Numbered from the stretch's first letter, positions 27,912 to 38,604 are shown. The stretch is 64,000 bases of DNA from Pseudoalteromonas rubra (GCF_000967655.1 NZ_JXYA01000020.1:53786-117785), one strand, 5' to 3'. The notes: a model not told the origin generated them from the sequence alone. Translations and numbers: made by a program.

Positions 27912-28775
27912 TTAGGCCCTGTCACACACAAACACCAGTCGTCGTCCTTGCTTACTCAGGCGCGAAATATTCCCGGCACAATAAGCCGACAGGTTGCGCC
28001 ATAATTGCACTTTATTTGGATTATCCAGCTGACGGGTATAAATACGACCATCAATGGCATAGGCAAGGGTGTTGCTATCAAACCAGGTGTAATACTGAAC
28101 ACTGTTTGGCAGCGCAAAGTGTTGCGTCACCAGCTGTGTTTTCGCATTGAAACTGGCAAACCACTGCTGGCCTTGGGTGGTATAGGTGAAGCTGTATATC
28201 GCCCGCGCAGGATTATAGGCCAGGGTCCGGCCGATATCACTGGCCACTACTTTAGGTAAATGCCCTTTTAAGTCGGTGAATTGCAAAGTGTGTGGCGCGC
28301 CAAGAATGAACATTACCAGCTGCTCGTCTTCGCCCCAGGCGTGGTATCCCACTGGGGCAATATGCTCAAACAACCGCCTCGGTGAGTGTGCTTCAGAAAA
28401 TGGATAAAACCATAATTTTTGCGAGCCATCGGCTTCAACGACCACCGCAGAAAGCCCGTCATCATAGGGGTATAGAGTGGGTGAATATTCAGACACCGGA
28501 GTATTGGTGAGATTACGGGCCTCTTGAGTGGTAAAATCATAAAAAAACAGGTCGGTTTGGGCCCCTTCAGGGCTTTGAACCTGCTGCGTAAAATAGACGC
28601 CATTGTCGACAACCAAAGGCTGGTTGTGATAGCCATCCGCTGCGCTAATCGGTTTGACCGAGAGCGTGCCGGCGTGTTCTTCCGCCAGCCACAGCTGGGA
28701 GGCAGGCATCGCATTGAGCGCGCCCGTTACGCCCCATAGCAACCCGATTGTGATGATCTTTTTCAGCAGTGTCAT
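27912..28775 (-). CDS. Secreted TolB-like beta-propeller protein
   Basis: A 287-residue protein with a signal peptide ([18 protein letters not shown], cleavage near 22). The mature part shows repeated blades of the PD40/TolB kind, for example [29 protein letters not shown] and [29 protein letters not shown]. No catalytic domain follows. The role is unknown; similar proteins are single genes in marine genomes. It could be a periplasmic scaffold. Confidence 0.72.
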   Translation of the reverse strand: MTLLKKIITIGLLWGVTGALNAMPASQLWLAEEHAGTLSVKPISAADGYHNQPLVVDNGVYFTQQVQSPEGAQTDLFFYDFTTQEARNLTNTPVSEYSPTLYPYDDGLSAVVVEADGSQKLWFYPFSEAHSPRRLFEHIAPVGYHAWGEDEQLVMFILGAPHTLQFTDLKGHLPKVVASDIGRTLAYNPARAIYSFTYTTQGQQWFASFNAKTQLVTQHFALPNSVQYYTWFDSNTLAYAIDGRIYTRQLDNPNKVQLWRNLSAYCAGNISRLSKQGRRLVFVCDRA

Positions 28776-28945
28776 TGTGTTATATCCCTTGTTTTTTTCG
28801 CTATCATACCGGGCGAGCGTAGGAACTCAATCATCGCCATTCAAGTCGCCGCGAAATGCCTTGCGAATTTTCCCTTATCGAGTAACATCGAGAGGTGTTA
28901 ATCGGAAGTTACGCTCAGGCCAGCTGAGCCAGGTAAGGGGACAAA

Positions 28946-29845
28946 ATGTCTGCAAAGCATCCAATCATCGCGATCACGGGAAGTTCTGGTGCCGGGACCA
29001 CCACCACCACAGCCGCGATTAAGCACATTTTTCGCAGCCTGGACGCCAAAGCTGAATTTGTCGAAGGCGACAGCTTTCACCGTTATACCCGCCCGGAAAT
29101 GGATAAGTTAAAACGCGAGGCCCTGCAAGAAGGTAAACATCTGAGCTATTTTGGTCAGGAAGCCAATGACTTTGCCGCACTCGAAGCCCTGTTTGAAAGC
29201 TATGGCCAGACCGGCACCGGCCAGGTCCGACGTTACCTGCATACCTTTGATGACGCAGTGCCTTACAACCAGCTACCTGGTACCTTTACGCCTTATCAGG
29301 AACTGGACAGCAACAGCGACATGCTGTTTTATGAAGGCCTGCATGGCGGCATAGTGACCGAAGAGCATGATGTGGCCCATCATGTCGACCTGCTAATTGG
29401 CATGGTGCCCATCATCAACCTGGAGTGGATCCAAAAACTGATCCGCGACACCCATGAGCGTGGTCATTCCCGCGAAGCCGTTATGACCTCAATCGTGCGT
29501 AGTATGGATGACTATATAAACCATATCACGCCTCAGTTCTCACGCACGCACATTAACTTTCAGCGTGTTCCAACGGTCGATACTTCCAACCCCTTTAGCG
29601 CCAAAGATATTCCTTCACTGGATGAGAGCTTTGTGGTGATCCGCTTTCGCGACATCAAAGACGTTGACTTCCCCTATTATTTGCAGATGATCCAGGGCAG
29701 CTTTATGTCGCGCGTGAACACTTTGGTGGTCCCGGGTGGTAAAATGGGGCTGGCAATGGAGCTAGTGTTAACACCGCTTATCAAAGACTTACTTACCAAG
29801 AAGCGGGCACTAGAGCAAATTGTACCGCTGGATTTACCCGTTTAA
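28946..29845 (+). CDS. prkB: Phosphoribulokinase family protein PrkB
   Basis: A 299-residue P-loop kinase. The Walker A is ITGSSGAGTTTTT (residues 10-22), followed by EFVEGDSFHRYTR and LFYEGLHGGIV, conserved in the PRK/uridine kinase family. In Calvin-cycle organisms this fold phosphorylates ribulose 5-phosphate; in non-autotrophic gammaproteobacteria PrkB (YhfA-like neighbour) has an unknown role. No RuBisCO is in the window. AGGTAAGGGGACAAA gives the ribosome site. Confidence 0.9.
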   Translation: MSAKHPIIAITGSSGAGTTTTTAAIKHIFRSLDAKAEFVEGDSFHRYTRPEMDKLKREALQEGKHLSYFGQEANDFAALEALFESYGQTGTGQVRRYLHTFDDAVPYNQLPGTFTPYQELDSNSDMLFYEGLHGGIVTEEHDVAHHVDLLIGMVPIINLEWIQKLIRDTHERGHSREAVMTSIVRSMDDYINHITPQFSRTHINFQRVPTVDTSNPFSAKDIPSLDESFVVIRFRDIKDVDFPYYLQMIQGSFMSRVNTLVVPGGKMGLAMELVLTPLIKDLLTKKRALEQIVPLDLPV

Positions 29846-29919
29846 CGCACAGTTACACTTCACCGCTTGCGACCTGCCCGGCGAAGCCGTTACACTAGCG
29901 CTTTTTCAGGGCATCGCAC

Positions 29920-30453
29920 ATGGCAGTTATTAAGGTACTCGTCGGGTCAAAGAACCCGATTAAAATCAATGCCGCAAGGCAGATATTCACGCAATATTTC
30001 CCAGACAGTGTCATCCAATGTGAAGGCTTGGATGCGCCAAGCGGGGTTGCCAACCAACCACTGGGCGAAGCCGACACACTACTGGGCGCACAAAACCGCG
30101 TGCAATACCTGGTTGACCAACACACAGCCGACTATTACTGCGCAATGGAAGGCGGTGCCCATCAGTTTACTTATGGCCCCGCTACCTTTGCTTTTGTGGT
30201 CATTTCTAATGGTCAGCATGAGAGCATTGGCCGCAGTGCCAACCTGCCGTTGCCGCAACGGATTTATGATGCGCTGCTGGCGGGAGACGAACTGGGTCAC
30301 GTGATGGACCGCCTGTTCAATACCGACAATATAAAACAAAAAGGAGGCGCGATAGGTTTGCTGACCAACCATCTGGCAACCCGAGAAAGCGCCTATACTC
30401 AGGCCCTGTTACTGGCCATGGCCCCCTTTAACCATCCAGAGCTGTACGCATGA
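29920..30453 (+). CDS. yjjX: Non-canonical purine NTP phosphatase (inosine/xanthosine triphosphatase)
   Basis: A 177-residue Maf/Ham1-like enzyme that hydrolyses ITP, XTP and oxidised nucleotides to clean the nucleotide pool. Family signatures are VLVGSKNPIKINAA (5-18), GLDAPSGVANQPLGEADTL and CAMEGGAHQF, and the C-terminal KQKGGAIGLLTNH. Its TGA overlaps the yjjG ATG by four bases, so both nucleotide-cleaning enzymes are translationally coupled. Confidence 0.93.
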   Translation: MAVIKVLVGSKNPIKINAARQIFTQYFPDSVIQCEGLDAPSGVANQPLGEADTLLGAQNRVQYLVDQHTADYYCAMEGGAHQFTYGPATFAFVVISNGQHESIGRSANLPLPQRIYDALLAGDELGHVMDRLFNTDNIKQKGGAIGLLTNHLATRESAYTQALLLAMAPFNHPELYA

Positions 30454-31145
30454 AATATACCCATATTCTCTTTGATGCCGATGAAACCCTGTTCAGTTTC
30501 AATGCCTTTTTAGGCCTGAAGGCCCTGTTTGCCCGTTACAATGTCGAGTTTAGCGAAGCCGATAACGCCGAATACCAACGTATCAACAAACCTCTGTGGG
30601 TGCAGTATCAGAACGGTGAAATTGATGCAAAAACCCTGCAGATCACCCGCTTTGCATTTTGGTCTGAGCGCCTCAATGTACCCGCTGAAACCCTCAACCT
30701 CGGATTTCTGGATGCCATGGCCGAGCTCTGTAACCCACTGCCTGGTGCAGCTGAGTTATTACATGCTTTACAGGGCAAAGCGACTCTGGCCATCATCACC
30801 AATGGCTTTACCGCCTTGCAGGAAAAACGTCTGGCACACACCGGATTCAAAGATTATTTTCACAGTATTGTGATTTCTGAGCAGGTGGGTGTGGCTAAAC
30901 CCGATCCCCGCGTTTTTGAGCACGCACTGTCATTGCTGGGCAATCCAGATAAGTCTCGGGTACTGATGGTCGGTGATACACCTGCCAGTGATGTGCTCGG
31001 TGCCAATCGGTTTGGTATCGACAGCTGCTGGTTACGCCACCCGGGTGCCGAGTGCCCGCCTGAAATCAAGCCAACTTATACGGTCGATAATCTAACGCAG
31101 CTCAAGGTGTTACTGCTGGATTCAAAAACACAAAAGGCAAGCTAA
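30450..31145 (+). CDS. yjjG: Pyrimidine 5'-nucleotidase YjjG (HAD superfamily)
   Basis: A 231-residue HAD hydrolase that removes phosphate from dUMP, dTMP and damaged nucleotides. The first motif is FDADETLFSF (Asp9/Asp11), motif II ITNGF (about 112), motif III lysine in GVAKPDPRVFEHAL, and motif IV VGDTPASDVLGA. Starts inside the yjjX stop. The gene's TAA is part of its terminator hairpin. Confidence 0.92.
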   Translation: MKYTHILFDADETLFSFNAFLGLKALFARYNVEFSEADNAEYQRINKPLWVQYQNGEIDAKTLQITRFAFWSERLNVPAETLNLGFLDAMAELCNPLPGAAELLHALQGKATLAIITNGFTALQEKRLAHTGFKDYFHSIVISEQVGVAKPDPRVFEHALSLLGNPDKSRVLMVGDTPASDVLGANRFGIDSCWLRHPGAECPPEIKPTYTVDNLTQLKVLLLDSKTQKAS

Positions 31146-31157
31146 GCTTGCCTTTTT
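31132..31157. terminator. Terminator overlapping the yjjG stop
   Basis: AAAAGGCAAGC and GCTTGCCTTTTT pair around TAA, which is the yjjG stop codon. It separates convergent yjjG and rlmB. Confidence 0.88.
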
Positions 31158-31179
31158 CATCTCACTGAGTGCCAAGCGG

Positions 31180-31920
31180 TTACTGATTATTTCGCTGGCG
31201 TAATACCTCAAATAAGCAAATCCCGGTGGCCACCGAAACGTTCAGACTGGATACAGTGCCCACCATAGGGATTTTCACCAGTACATCACAATGTTCGCGC
31301 GTCAGACGACGCATACCGTCTCCTTCTGCCCCCATCACAATGGCGATTGGGCCGCTCAGGCTGGCATCAAACAGTTCAGTATCGGTTTCACCTGCGGTGC
31401 CAACCACCCAGACACCGGCTTCTTTAATGTCTCTTAGTGTCCGTGCCAGATTAGTCACCTGGATCAGCGGCACGGTTTCCGCCGCACCACAGGCCACTTT
31501 ACGGGCCGTACCGTTGAGCTTGGCCGACTTGTCTTTGGGCACGATTAAAGCGTGGGCACCGGCGGCATCCGCACTGCGCAAGCAGGCGCCAAGGTTGTGC
31601 GGATCCGTCACCCCATCGAGCACCAAAAAGAAAGGAGTAGACTCTCGGGCTAAGATCTCATCCAGATCGCGCTCGTTGAGCACTCTGGCCGCTTTAACGT
31701 TGGCAATGATCCCCTGATGCTGCTCACCATTGGCTTTATTGTCCAGCGCCTTGCGCTGCATAAACTGCACAGAAATGCCAAACTTACGCGCCTCATTGAC
31801 GACGGCATTGAGACGTTTGTCGTCTCGTCCTTTGAGCGCATAGATCTCTAAAAAGCGCTCAGGGGTGGTGGATAAAATGGCTTCAATGGAATGGAAACCA
31901 AAAATTAATTCATTACTCAA
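31180..31920 (-). CDS. rlmB: 23S rRNA (guanosine-2'-O-)-methyltransferase
   Basis: A 246-residue SPOUT methyltransferase (E. coli RlmB 243), methylating G2251 in 23S rRNA. The three SpoU motifs are visible: [16 protein letters not shown] (about 108), [19 protein letters not shown] (about 195) and [19 protein letters not shown] (about 216). An N-terminal substrate-binding domain starts at [10 protein letters not shown]. It lies three bases after rnr, the conserved rnr-rlmB operon. Confidence 0.95.
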   Translation of the reverse strand: MSNELIFGFHSIEAILSTTPERFLEIYALKGRDDKRLNAVVNEARKFGISVQFMQRKALDNKANGEQHQGIIANVKAARVLNERDLDEILARESTPFFLVLDGVTDPHNLGACLRSADAAGAHALIVPKDKSAKLNGTARKVACGAAETVPLIQVTNLARTLRDIKEAGVWVVGTAGETDTELFDASLSGPIAIVMGAEGDGMRRLTREHCDVLVKIPMVGTVSSLNVSVATGICLFEVLRQRNNQ

Positions 31921-31923
31921 GGT

Positions 31924-34407
31924 TTAAGCTCCCGCACTTGGTTTGTTTCTTTTACGCGCGTTTTTGCCAGGTCGTTTTGCCTTGGCGTTCTTTGCACTTT
32001 TCTTGGCTTTTTTCTTGCCGCTCAGTGTCCCTGCCTGCTTGGCTTTTTTGGCGCTGCCTTTGGGCGTAGTCTTCTTACCCTTTTTCGGCTTTTTGCCTTC
32101 GCTGTTGGCCGATTTCGCGTCTTTATCGGCTTTGCTGTCTTTGCCTGGGATCTTGCCGTCTTTCAGCTGCGCGCGGACACTGCTGGGGGCACCACCAGCC
32201 GCTTTACGGCGTCGTCTGGCATAACGATCCGGCACGGCTTCTTCCGCCAGTGCCAGGTTAATGCGTCGCTCATCCAGGCTGACGGAGTTCACCACGACGC
32301 TCAACTTGTCACCCAGCCTGAACACGCTGCGGCTGTGCTCGCCTATCAGGCAATGCTTGGCACCATCAAAGTGAAAATATTCATGGCCCAGGTTGCTGAC
32401 ATGGATCATGCCGTCAATTTGCAGTTCATCGAGCCTGACAAATAAACCGAAGTTAGTAACCGATGAGATCACCCCGGTAAATTCATCACCCACGTGATCT
32501 TGCATAAACTCACACTTCAGCCAGTCCGCCACTTCGCGGGTGGCATCATCGGCGCGGCGCTCTGTCATAGAACACTGCTCACCGAGCTGATTGGCTTCGT
32601 CATTTTCGTAGGCATAAGCCCCAGACACCTGCTGCCCCTGCTGGGCTAAAATGCCTTTGATCGCACGGTGCACCACCAAATCCGGATAACGTCGAATAGG
32701 CGAGGTAAAATGCGCATACGCTTTTAAGGCCAGGCCGTAGTGGCCGATGTTATCGGGCTGATAGACAGCTTGTTTCATCGAGCGCAGCAGCATGGTCTGG
32801 ATCAATTCAAGCTCAGGGCGCTCGCCAAGACCGGCCAGGGCCTCGGTGATCTCCAGCGGTGTGGGCTCGTGGCCCAGCGTGCTTTCAATGCCCAAATCTT
32901 GCAGGAATAACCTGAACTGACTGAGTTTTTCCGGATCCGGCTGGTCATGTACCCGATACAGCGCACTGGCTTCGTGTTTTTCCAGTAAACGCGCTGCCGA
33001 CACATTGGCGAGGATCATACACTCTTCGATCAACTTATGTGCATCGTTGCGTACCACAGGCACAATGGATTCGATCTTGCGATGGGCATTGAACACAAAG
33101 CGGGTTTCGAGGGTTTCAAACTCGATGGCGCCGCGAGCCTGACGCTCCGACTTCAGCGCCATATACATCTGATGTAACTCGCTGATGTGCGGATAAAGTT
33201 CGCGATATTGTTCGCGCAGACCTTCATCGCCCTGCAACATGGCGTGGACCTTAGTATAGGTCAGACGGGCATGAGAGTTCATCACCGCTTCGTAAAAACG
33301 ATAGCCCGACAAACGCCCCGCTTCGGACACCGTCATTTCGGCCACCATGCACAGGCGATCGACCTGCGGGTTTAACGAACACAGGCCATTTGATAAGACC
33401 TTGGGCAGCATAGGCACCACTTGCTCAGGGAAATAGACCGAGTTCCCCCGCGAGATGGCTTCTTTATCCAGCGCACTGCCTTTTGGCACATAATGAGAGA
33501 CATCCGCAATAGCGACCCATAAACGCCAGCCACCGGACTTTTTGCGCTCACAGTAAACCGCGTCATCAAAGTCCCGGGCGTCTTCCCCGTCTATGGTCAG
33601 CAGCGGCAGCGCCCGTAAATCAACCCGCCCCTGTTTATCCGGCTCGGCAACAAACTCGCTATGTTCAGCGACCTGATCCAGCACCGCCTGTGGCCATTCA
33701 TAAGGGATTTCATGGTTGCGCAATGCCACTTCAATTTCCATCCCCGGCGCCATGTGGTCACCCAATACTTCGGTGACCTTGCCCACGGCGTTCATTTGTT
33801 TGCTGGGGCTTTGGGTGATCTCCACCTGCACCATTTGGTTATGGCGTGCACCATTTTCGCTGCCGGGTAAGATGATAATGTCCTGGGTGAGACGCGGATC
33901 TTCCGGTACCACCACGGCCATACCGTGCTCCACAAAAAAGCGCCCGACCAGCGGTGCCCGTTCTTTTTCGAGCACCCGTACGATACGCGCGTCTACTTTG
34001 CCACCAGAGCCACGTGAACCCGCTTTCGCCAGCACCCAGTCACCGTGCAATACTCTGTCCATCTGATACTTAGTGATAAACCAGTCTTTGGCTTCCCCTT
34101 CAACCTCCAAAAAGCCAAAGCCATCGCGATGCCCGATCACCCGGCCTTTTACCAGGCCATCGTCGGTTGGGATCACGTAACACTTAAACTTGTTGAAAAA
34201 CAGCTGGCCATCACGCTCCATCGCTCTGAGTCGGCGCTTGAAGGCAATCTGTCGGTCATCTTCAAAAACTTTGAGGTCCTGACATAACTGGCTGAAATTG
34301 TTTTTGTTATTGCTTTTTTGTATGTGGTCAAGAATGAACTCACGGCTGGGTACCGGGTTATCGTATTTTTCTTGTTCTCGGCTGAGATAGGGATCCTGTT
34401 TAGACAT
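31924..34407 (-). CDS. rnr: Ribonuclease R
   Basis: An 827-residue 3'-5' exoribonuclease able to degrade structured RNA. Domain order: an N-terminal helical/winged part (VPSREFILDHIQKS), cold-shock domains (about 80-240), the RNB catalytic domain with TIDGEDARDFDDAVY (metal-binding aspartates, about 275), S1 domain near 640-725 (GDEFTGVISSVTNFGLFVRLD) and a long lysine-rich tail (KKPKKGKKTTPKGSAKKAK). The tail is longer than in many homologues and would aid RNA unwinding or ribosome binding. Operon partner rlmB follows. Confidence 0.95.
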   Translation of the reverse strand: MSKQDPYLSREQEKYDNPVPSREFILDHIQKSNNKNNFSQLCQDLKVFEDDRQIAFKRRLRAMERDGQLFFNKFKCYVIPTDDGLVKGRVIGHRDGFGFLEVEGEAKDWFITKYQMDRVLHGDWVLAKAGSRGSGGKVDARIVRVLEKERAPLVGRFFVEHGMAVVVPEDPRLTQDIIILPGSENGARHNQMVQVEITQSPSKQMNAVGKVTEVLGDHMAPGMEIEVALRNHEIPYEWPQAVLDQVAEHSEFVAEPDKQGRVDLRALPLLTIDGEDARDFDDAVYCERKKSGGWRLWVAIADVSHYVPKGSALDKEAISRGNSVYFPEQVVPMLPKVLSNGLCSLNPQVDRLCMVAEMTVSEAGRLSGYRFYEAVMNSHARLTYTKVHAMLQGDEGLREQYRELYPHISELHQMYMALKSERQARGAIEFETLETRFVFNAHRKIESIVPVVRNDAHKLIEECMILANVSAARLLEKHEASALYRVHDQPDPEKLSQFRLFLQDLGIESTLGHEPTPLEITEALAGLGERPELELIQTMLLRSMKQAVYQPDNIGHYGLALKAYAHFTSPIRRYPDLVVHRAIKGILAQQGQQVSGAYAYENDEANQLGEQCSMTERRADDATREVADWLKCEFMQDHVGDEFTGVISSVTNFGLFVRLDELQIDGMIHVSNLGHEYFHFDGAKHCLIGEHSRSVFRLGDKLSVVVNSVSLDERRINLALAEEAVPDRYARRRRKAAGGAPSSVRAQLKDGKIPGKDSKADKDAKSANSEGKKPKKGKKTTPKGSAKKAKQAGTLSGKKKAKKSAKNAKAKRPGKNARKRNKPSAGA

Positions 34408-34491
34408 TCACTGAGTATGTAGAGAAGTTATACCTGTATTCTAACTCAAATCCTGCCAATGGCCCACCTAACCTTGCGCTTTTTCAAGCAC

Positions 34492-36654
34492 TCAGGCATT
34501 CAGTCGCTGATGGCAGGATTGCAGCGCCGAGGCACTTTGTTTGGCAAATTGATGTAAGGCAGACCAGTCAATGTCGCGCTCTTGTGCTGCACGGCGTCGG
34601 GTCTGATGTAATGCCTGACGTAAGGCATATAACCCCAGCTGCTCCACCTCATGCTCCAGTTGCAACAGTTTTTCGCGCAGCGATTCGTCGGCCTGAATAT
34701 CGGCCAGACCACGTAACTGAGCAAATTCATAATCCAGTCGATCACTGAGATAGATTAACCGCGAGGAAAAGTCGGAGCGCTCGGATGACTCGCTTAACTG
34801 GCGCTCAACAAAGGTCAGATCCACATAGGCGGCCTCGGTTGCCGCCAGGCCGCTGCTGTTTTGCTGTACAATGCTTTCGAATACCTGACGCAGCGCAGTA
34901 ATCCGTAGGGGCTTTTCCAGACAGCTGTAAATACCCGCCTGCTGATAAGCCTGACGCGCTTGCTGATCAACGTCACCGGTGAGCGCCACCACTACCGGTG
35001 GGTGTGCCAATCTCAAGTCTGCAAAACGCGATTGATACCATTCTAAGCCATGGCCATCCGGTAAGTGCATATCCAGCAGCAGCACGTCAAACTGGCTTTC
35101 TGTGAGCTGCTGCTCCGCTGCGGCCAGAGTTTCAACCATCTGATAACCCAGGCCCAAAGTATCGAGATAGCCGCGCACTACTTCACGATTCAGATGATTA
35201 TCTTCAATCACTAAGACAGACATGTCGCCCAGCGTCGTCGGCCTGCTTTCGGGCACTTCGCTTTGTTCGCTCCGCTGCGAATTGACCTGCATCTCAAAGA
35301 AAAACTCACTGCCCTGGCCTGGGACGCTTTCGACCTCAAGGTCGACACCCATGTTTTCCAGTAGTTGCTTGCACAAGGCCAGGCCCACCCCGGCGCTATC
35401 GGCAATAGCACGCGGCGCGCCAAAGGTGACAAAGGGCTCAAACACCTTTTGCTGCTGCGCGCGGCTCAGCCCGACTCCGGTATCTTTAACGGCGATACGC
35501 AGCTGATGACGGTTCGGATTCAGCGCATAACCAAAGACGATTAATTCTACCTCACCGCGTTCAGTGTACTTTATTGCATTGGATAACAGGTTTTTGATCA
35601 CCAGGGTAAAGGGATCTTTATCTATCATAACCTGCAAATTGGCCTCTATGCCTTGCATGGTCAGCGACAACTTTAGCTGCTTTTTCTCGGCCAGTGGTCG
35701 GAAGAAGGTCATTTGCTCTTTCAGGTGACTGGCGAGGTTGACCGGTTCTATGATGGTATTGGGCACAGCGCCACGTGCCTGCAACAAGATTTGATTAGCC
35801 AGATCCGACATCGACATAGCGGTGGCAATAATCACATCACAAAACTGTCCGTGCTGCTGTGGCTCACGCGGGGCCCGTTTCAGTAACTCTGCGTGACCAA
35901 CAATGGCATTTAACGGGGTTCTGAGTTCATGACTGAGCAATGTGAGCGAGCGCTCTTTGTGCTGCGCGGCCAGCTCGGCCCGGTGGCGCAATTCATGGAG
36001 TTCTTTTTCACGCCGTCCGCTACACAACAAGCACAAAGAAAAACACAAGATCAAAGGCATTACGATGACGGACACGGAGAAAAACTGATTAACCCAGTTA
36101 TTGGTGATCAGGCTGTCGTGCTGAGAGTAATGGTGCAGCATCGCCAGGCGCACGGTAAAGACGATAAACAGACAAACACAGGCCAGGGCAAAGGTCCAGT
36201 GTGCCGGCGAAAAGCTCTGCCACAACCGTCGCTGGCCCAGCCATAAAGCGCGCAGGCATAAAATCATGCTCAGCGCCCACCCCAGATAATTCAATATCAC
36301 CCTGGCGATAAAATTGGCATCAAAGTAGGTGTAATACAGGTAACCCGGGAAGAATACCCCCGCCAGCAATATCCAGGGCCAGGTCAGCTTTGGCACCGAA
36401 AAAAATTGCTCACTGCCCCGGCTTAAACAATACAAACCAATAAAGATCAGGCTGTTGGAGATAAAGATGGTCCAGGTCACAGACAGCGAAAAGGAGGCGA
36501 TGAAAATACAGCCAAACGCAGTACAGACAGAAAAACCAGCCCATAACCGGGTTCCGAGCAAACGACGATGAATAAACCAGTTGACCAGCATAAACAGTGC
36601 ACACACGCACGACGTCAAAGCCAGGATCTGTAAAAGTTGTTTCGGATCGCCCAT
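34492..36654 (-). CDS. Hybrid sensor histidine kinase with seven-helix membrane sensor
   Basis: A 720-residue kinase. Residues 1-215 form about seven membrane helices with no known ligand domain. The histidine kinase part has the H-box LLSHELRTPLNAIVGH (phosphoacceptor His about 243), N-box NLLSNAIKYTE (about 360), and G-boxes KDTGVGLSRAQQ and SAGVGLALCKQLL. A receiver domain follows with Asp near 524 in LLLDMHLPDG. The last 100 residues are helical, with LRQALHQTRRRA, perhaps a degenerate phosphotransfer domain. No response regulator is adjacent, so it is an orphan. Confidence 0.88.
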   Translation of the reverse strand: MGDPKQLLQILALTSCVCALFMLVNWFIHRRLLGTRLWAGFSVCTAFGCIFIASFSLSVTWTIFISNSLIFIGLYCLSRGSEQFFSVPKLTWPWILLAGVFFPGYLYYTYFDANFIARVILNYLGWALSMILCLRALWLGQRRLWQSFSPAHWTFALACVCLFIVFTVRLAMLHHYSQHDSLITNNWVNQFFSVSVIVMPLILCFSLCLLCSGRREKELHELRHRAELAAQHKERSLTLLSHELRTPLNAIVGHAELLKRAPREPQQHGQFCDVIIATAMSMSDLANQILLQARGAVPNTIIEPVNLASHLKEQMTFFRPLAEKKQLKLSLTMQGIEANLQVMIDKDPFTLVIKNLLSNAIKYTERGEVELIVFGYALNPNRHQLRIAVKDTGVGLSRAQQQKVFEPFVTFGAPRAIADSAGVGLALCKQLLENMGVDLEVESVPGQGSEFFFEMQVNSQRSEQSEVPESRPTTLGDMSVLVIEDNHLNREVVRGYLDTLGLGYQMVETLAAAEQQLTESQFDVLLLDMHLPDGHGLEWYQSRFADLRLAHPPVVVALTGDVDQQARQAYQQAGIYSCLEKPLRITALRQVFESIVQQNSSGLAATEAAYVDLTFVERQLSESSERSDFSSRLIYLSDRLDYEFAQLRGLADIQADESLREKLLQLEHEVEQLGLYALRQALHQTRRRAAQERDIDWSALHQFAKQSASALQSCHQRLNA

Positions 36655-36901
36655 ACTTCATCAAACATCGTCAAAAAGAACTACTAGTATAGTATTAATT
36701 TTGTCCGATCCGGAAGCAAAATCTAATCCATCTGACATTACACGGCATTACACCTCATACTTTTATCTTGAAAAGTGCCTCGCCAGCTCAGGCCAGCTTA
36801 TCCGAATGGATGGATAAGCCATCACTGCCCGGGGTTTATCATAATACTTTAGCAACCGTCAGTTACCGTGATAAGCTAATGAAAAACAAGCCGAGTTCGC
36901 C

Positions 36902-37765
36902 ATGCGCCCGGAACAATCCTCTCTCGTTAATTTACACCTGGCTGTGCTGCTGTTTGGCGGTACCGCGTTATTCTCCAAGCTCATTTCCCTGTCTGCGCTC
37001 GATATCACGGTCTATCGAACTGCCATTGCTTTTGTCACCTTAGCCTGCATTTTGAAATTTAAAGGCAGTGTATTCAAACTCAATGCCCGTAAAGACTATG
37101 GCGTGGTGTTAATACTGGGGATCTGCGTTGGACTGCACTGGGTGACCTACTTTGCCGCCATGCAAATGGCCGGTATCGCCGTGGGCGTGATTGCCTTTTT
37201 CACCTATCCGGTGATCACTGTGCTACTGGAGCCGCTGTTTTTTCATAGCCGATTAAAGCGCAAAGATGTCTTTACAGCGCTCGTCGTAATGATCGGCATT
37301 TATTTACTGGTGCCCACCAGCGACCCCGGCAATCAAATTACCCTGGGCATACTGACCGGGGTGTTTTCTGGTGCCTTATTTGCGCTCAGAAACTTGCTGC
37401 AAAAGAAGCTGTTTTCCGGCTATGGCGGGCCACACACCATGTTTTATCAAACTCTGATAGCCAGCCTGATGCTCTGCGCTTTTGTTGAAGTGCCCCCCGC
37501 CGAATTAAGTACTGACAACCTAGTTCTTATCGTCCTGGCAGGCTGCGTATTTACAGCCATTCCGCATGCCTTATTTGCGTCCAGTTTACGTTACTTATCA
37601 GCCACTACCGCCGGGCTGATTTCTTGCTTGCAGCCCTTGTACGCAACTGTATTGGCTTATATGCTGTTGGCAGAAACCATAACTCTCACCACCCTGGCAG
37701 GGGGCGTCCTGGTTGTCAGTGCAGCCTGCTATGAAACGTGGTCGATCACAAGGAATAAGCTATGA
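36902..37765 (+). CDS. DMT-superfamily transporter, EamA type
   Basis: A 287-residue inner-membrane protein with ten predicted helices in two EamA repeats (about 5-135, 145-280). Marks include LLFGGTALFSKLISLSALDI, GIAVGVIAFFTYPVITVLLEPLFF and SCLQPLYATVLAYMLLAE, the usual P-x-x-A/G of the second repeat. The substrate is unknown. Its stop overlaps the start of the phosphodiesterase gene (ATGA), suggesting the exporter and enzyme serve one process. Confidence 0.86.
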   Translation: MRPEQSSLVNLHLAVLLFGGTALFSKLISLSALDITVYRTAIAFVTLACILKFKGSVFKLNARKDYGVVLILGICVGLHWVTYFAAMQMAGIAVGVIAFFTYPVITVLLEPLFFHSRLKRKDVFTALVVMIGIYLLVPTSDPGNQITLGILTGVFSGALFALRNLLQKKLFSGYGGPHTMFYQTLIASLMLCAFVEVPPAELSTDNLVLIVLAGCVFTAIPHALFASSLRYLSATTAGLISCLQPLYATVLAYMLLAETITLTTLAGGVLVVSAACYETWSITRNKL

Positions 37766-38484
37766 TCCAGGTTTATGCACACCGAGGTGCCAGTGGCAAC
37801 TATCCGGAAAACTCACTCAGCGCAATTACAGCGGCATTAGAAGTGGGGGTCGATGGCATAGAACTCGATGTGCAAAGTTGCCTGGATGATTATGCCATTA
37901 TTCACGATACCTGGCTGGATCGCACCACCAACGGCCGGGGCAAGGTCAATGAAACCACGCGAGCGGCGCTGTCCCAGCTTAAGCTCAGTAACAACGAGGC
38001 TGTACCAACGCTGCAACAGGTGCTTGATACCATAGGTCAGCAAACGACGATTAACCTGGAACTTAAACATACCTTCAGCCTGGATAAGTTTGTTGCAACC
38101 ATAGAAGACAATGTGCAGCGCGGCATCATTGCCAGACACCAGCTGCTGCTGTCTTCTTTTGATCACCACCAGCTATTGTGGCTTAAGCAAAAGCTTCCCT
38201 GGGTGAGGATCGGCGCACTCACGGCGTCTATTCCGCTCACTTTTGCTCAATTTGCCCAGCAACTGCATGCCGAAAGTATCCATATGGACAAGAACTTCAT
38301 TAACCATGAATTTGTTCAGGATGCCAAACAGCGCGGCCTTAAAGTTCTGGCTTATACCGTCGATAAGGCAAAAGACATTGAATTAATGTTAGATTATGGG
38401 GTAGACGGCATATTCAGTAATTATCCCTGTTACGCCAAAATGGTGGTGCAGCAACAGCTAAACCAGACCTCAGCGGCAAAGTAA
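37762..38484 (+). CDS. Glycerophosphodiester phosphodiesterase
   Basis: A 240-residue cytosolic GDPD of UgpQ length. The TIM-barrel signatures are AHRGASGNYPENSLSAI (catalytic His and Glu, residues 6-22), GIELDVQSCLDDYAIIHD (metal-binding Glu/Asp and second catalytic His about 50) and NLELKH. It hydrolyses deacylated phospholipids to glycerol-3-phosphate and an alcohol. No signal peptide. Coupled to the EamA exporter by a four-base overlap. Confidence 0.92.
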   Translation: MIQVYAHRGASGNYPENSLSAITAALEVGVDGIELDVQSCLDDYAIIHDTWLDRTTNGRGKVNETTRAALSQLKLSNNEAVPTLQQVLDTIGQQTTINLELKHTFSLDKFVATIEDNVQRGIIARHQLLLSSFDHHQLLWLKQKLPWVRIGALTASIPLTFAQFAQQLHAESIHMDKNFINHEFVQDAKQRGLKVLAYTVDKAKDIELMLDYGVDGIFSNYPCYAKMVVQQQLNQTSAAK

Positions 38485-38604
38485 GCAGGCAAAACGCGCT
38501 GAGGATTATGCCGCTGATTAAAATAAATTGCTTAACCTGTAAACAGTTGCACCTGCCAGGTTTACTCTATACTGTATGCTAAACGGCACAGTGAAGAGCC
38601 TAAT

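Noticed and set aside
31943..32224. 93-residue hydrophobic plus-strand ORF
   Set aside because: It is the antisense of the lysine-rich tail of ribonuclease R, where repeated Lys codons read as Phe/Leu in reverse.
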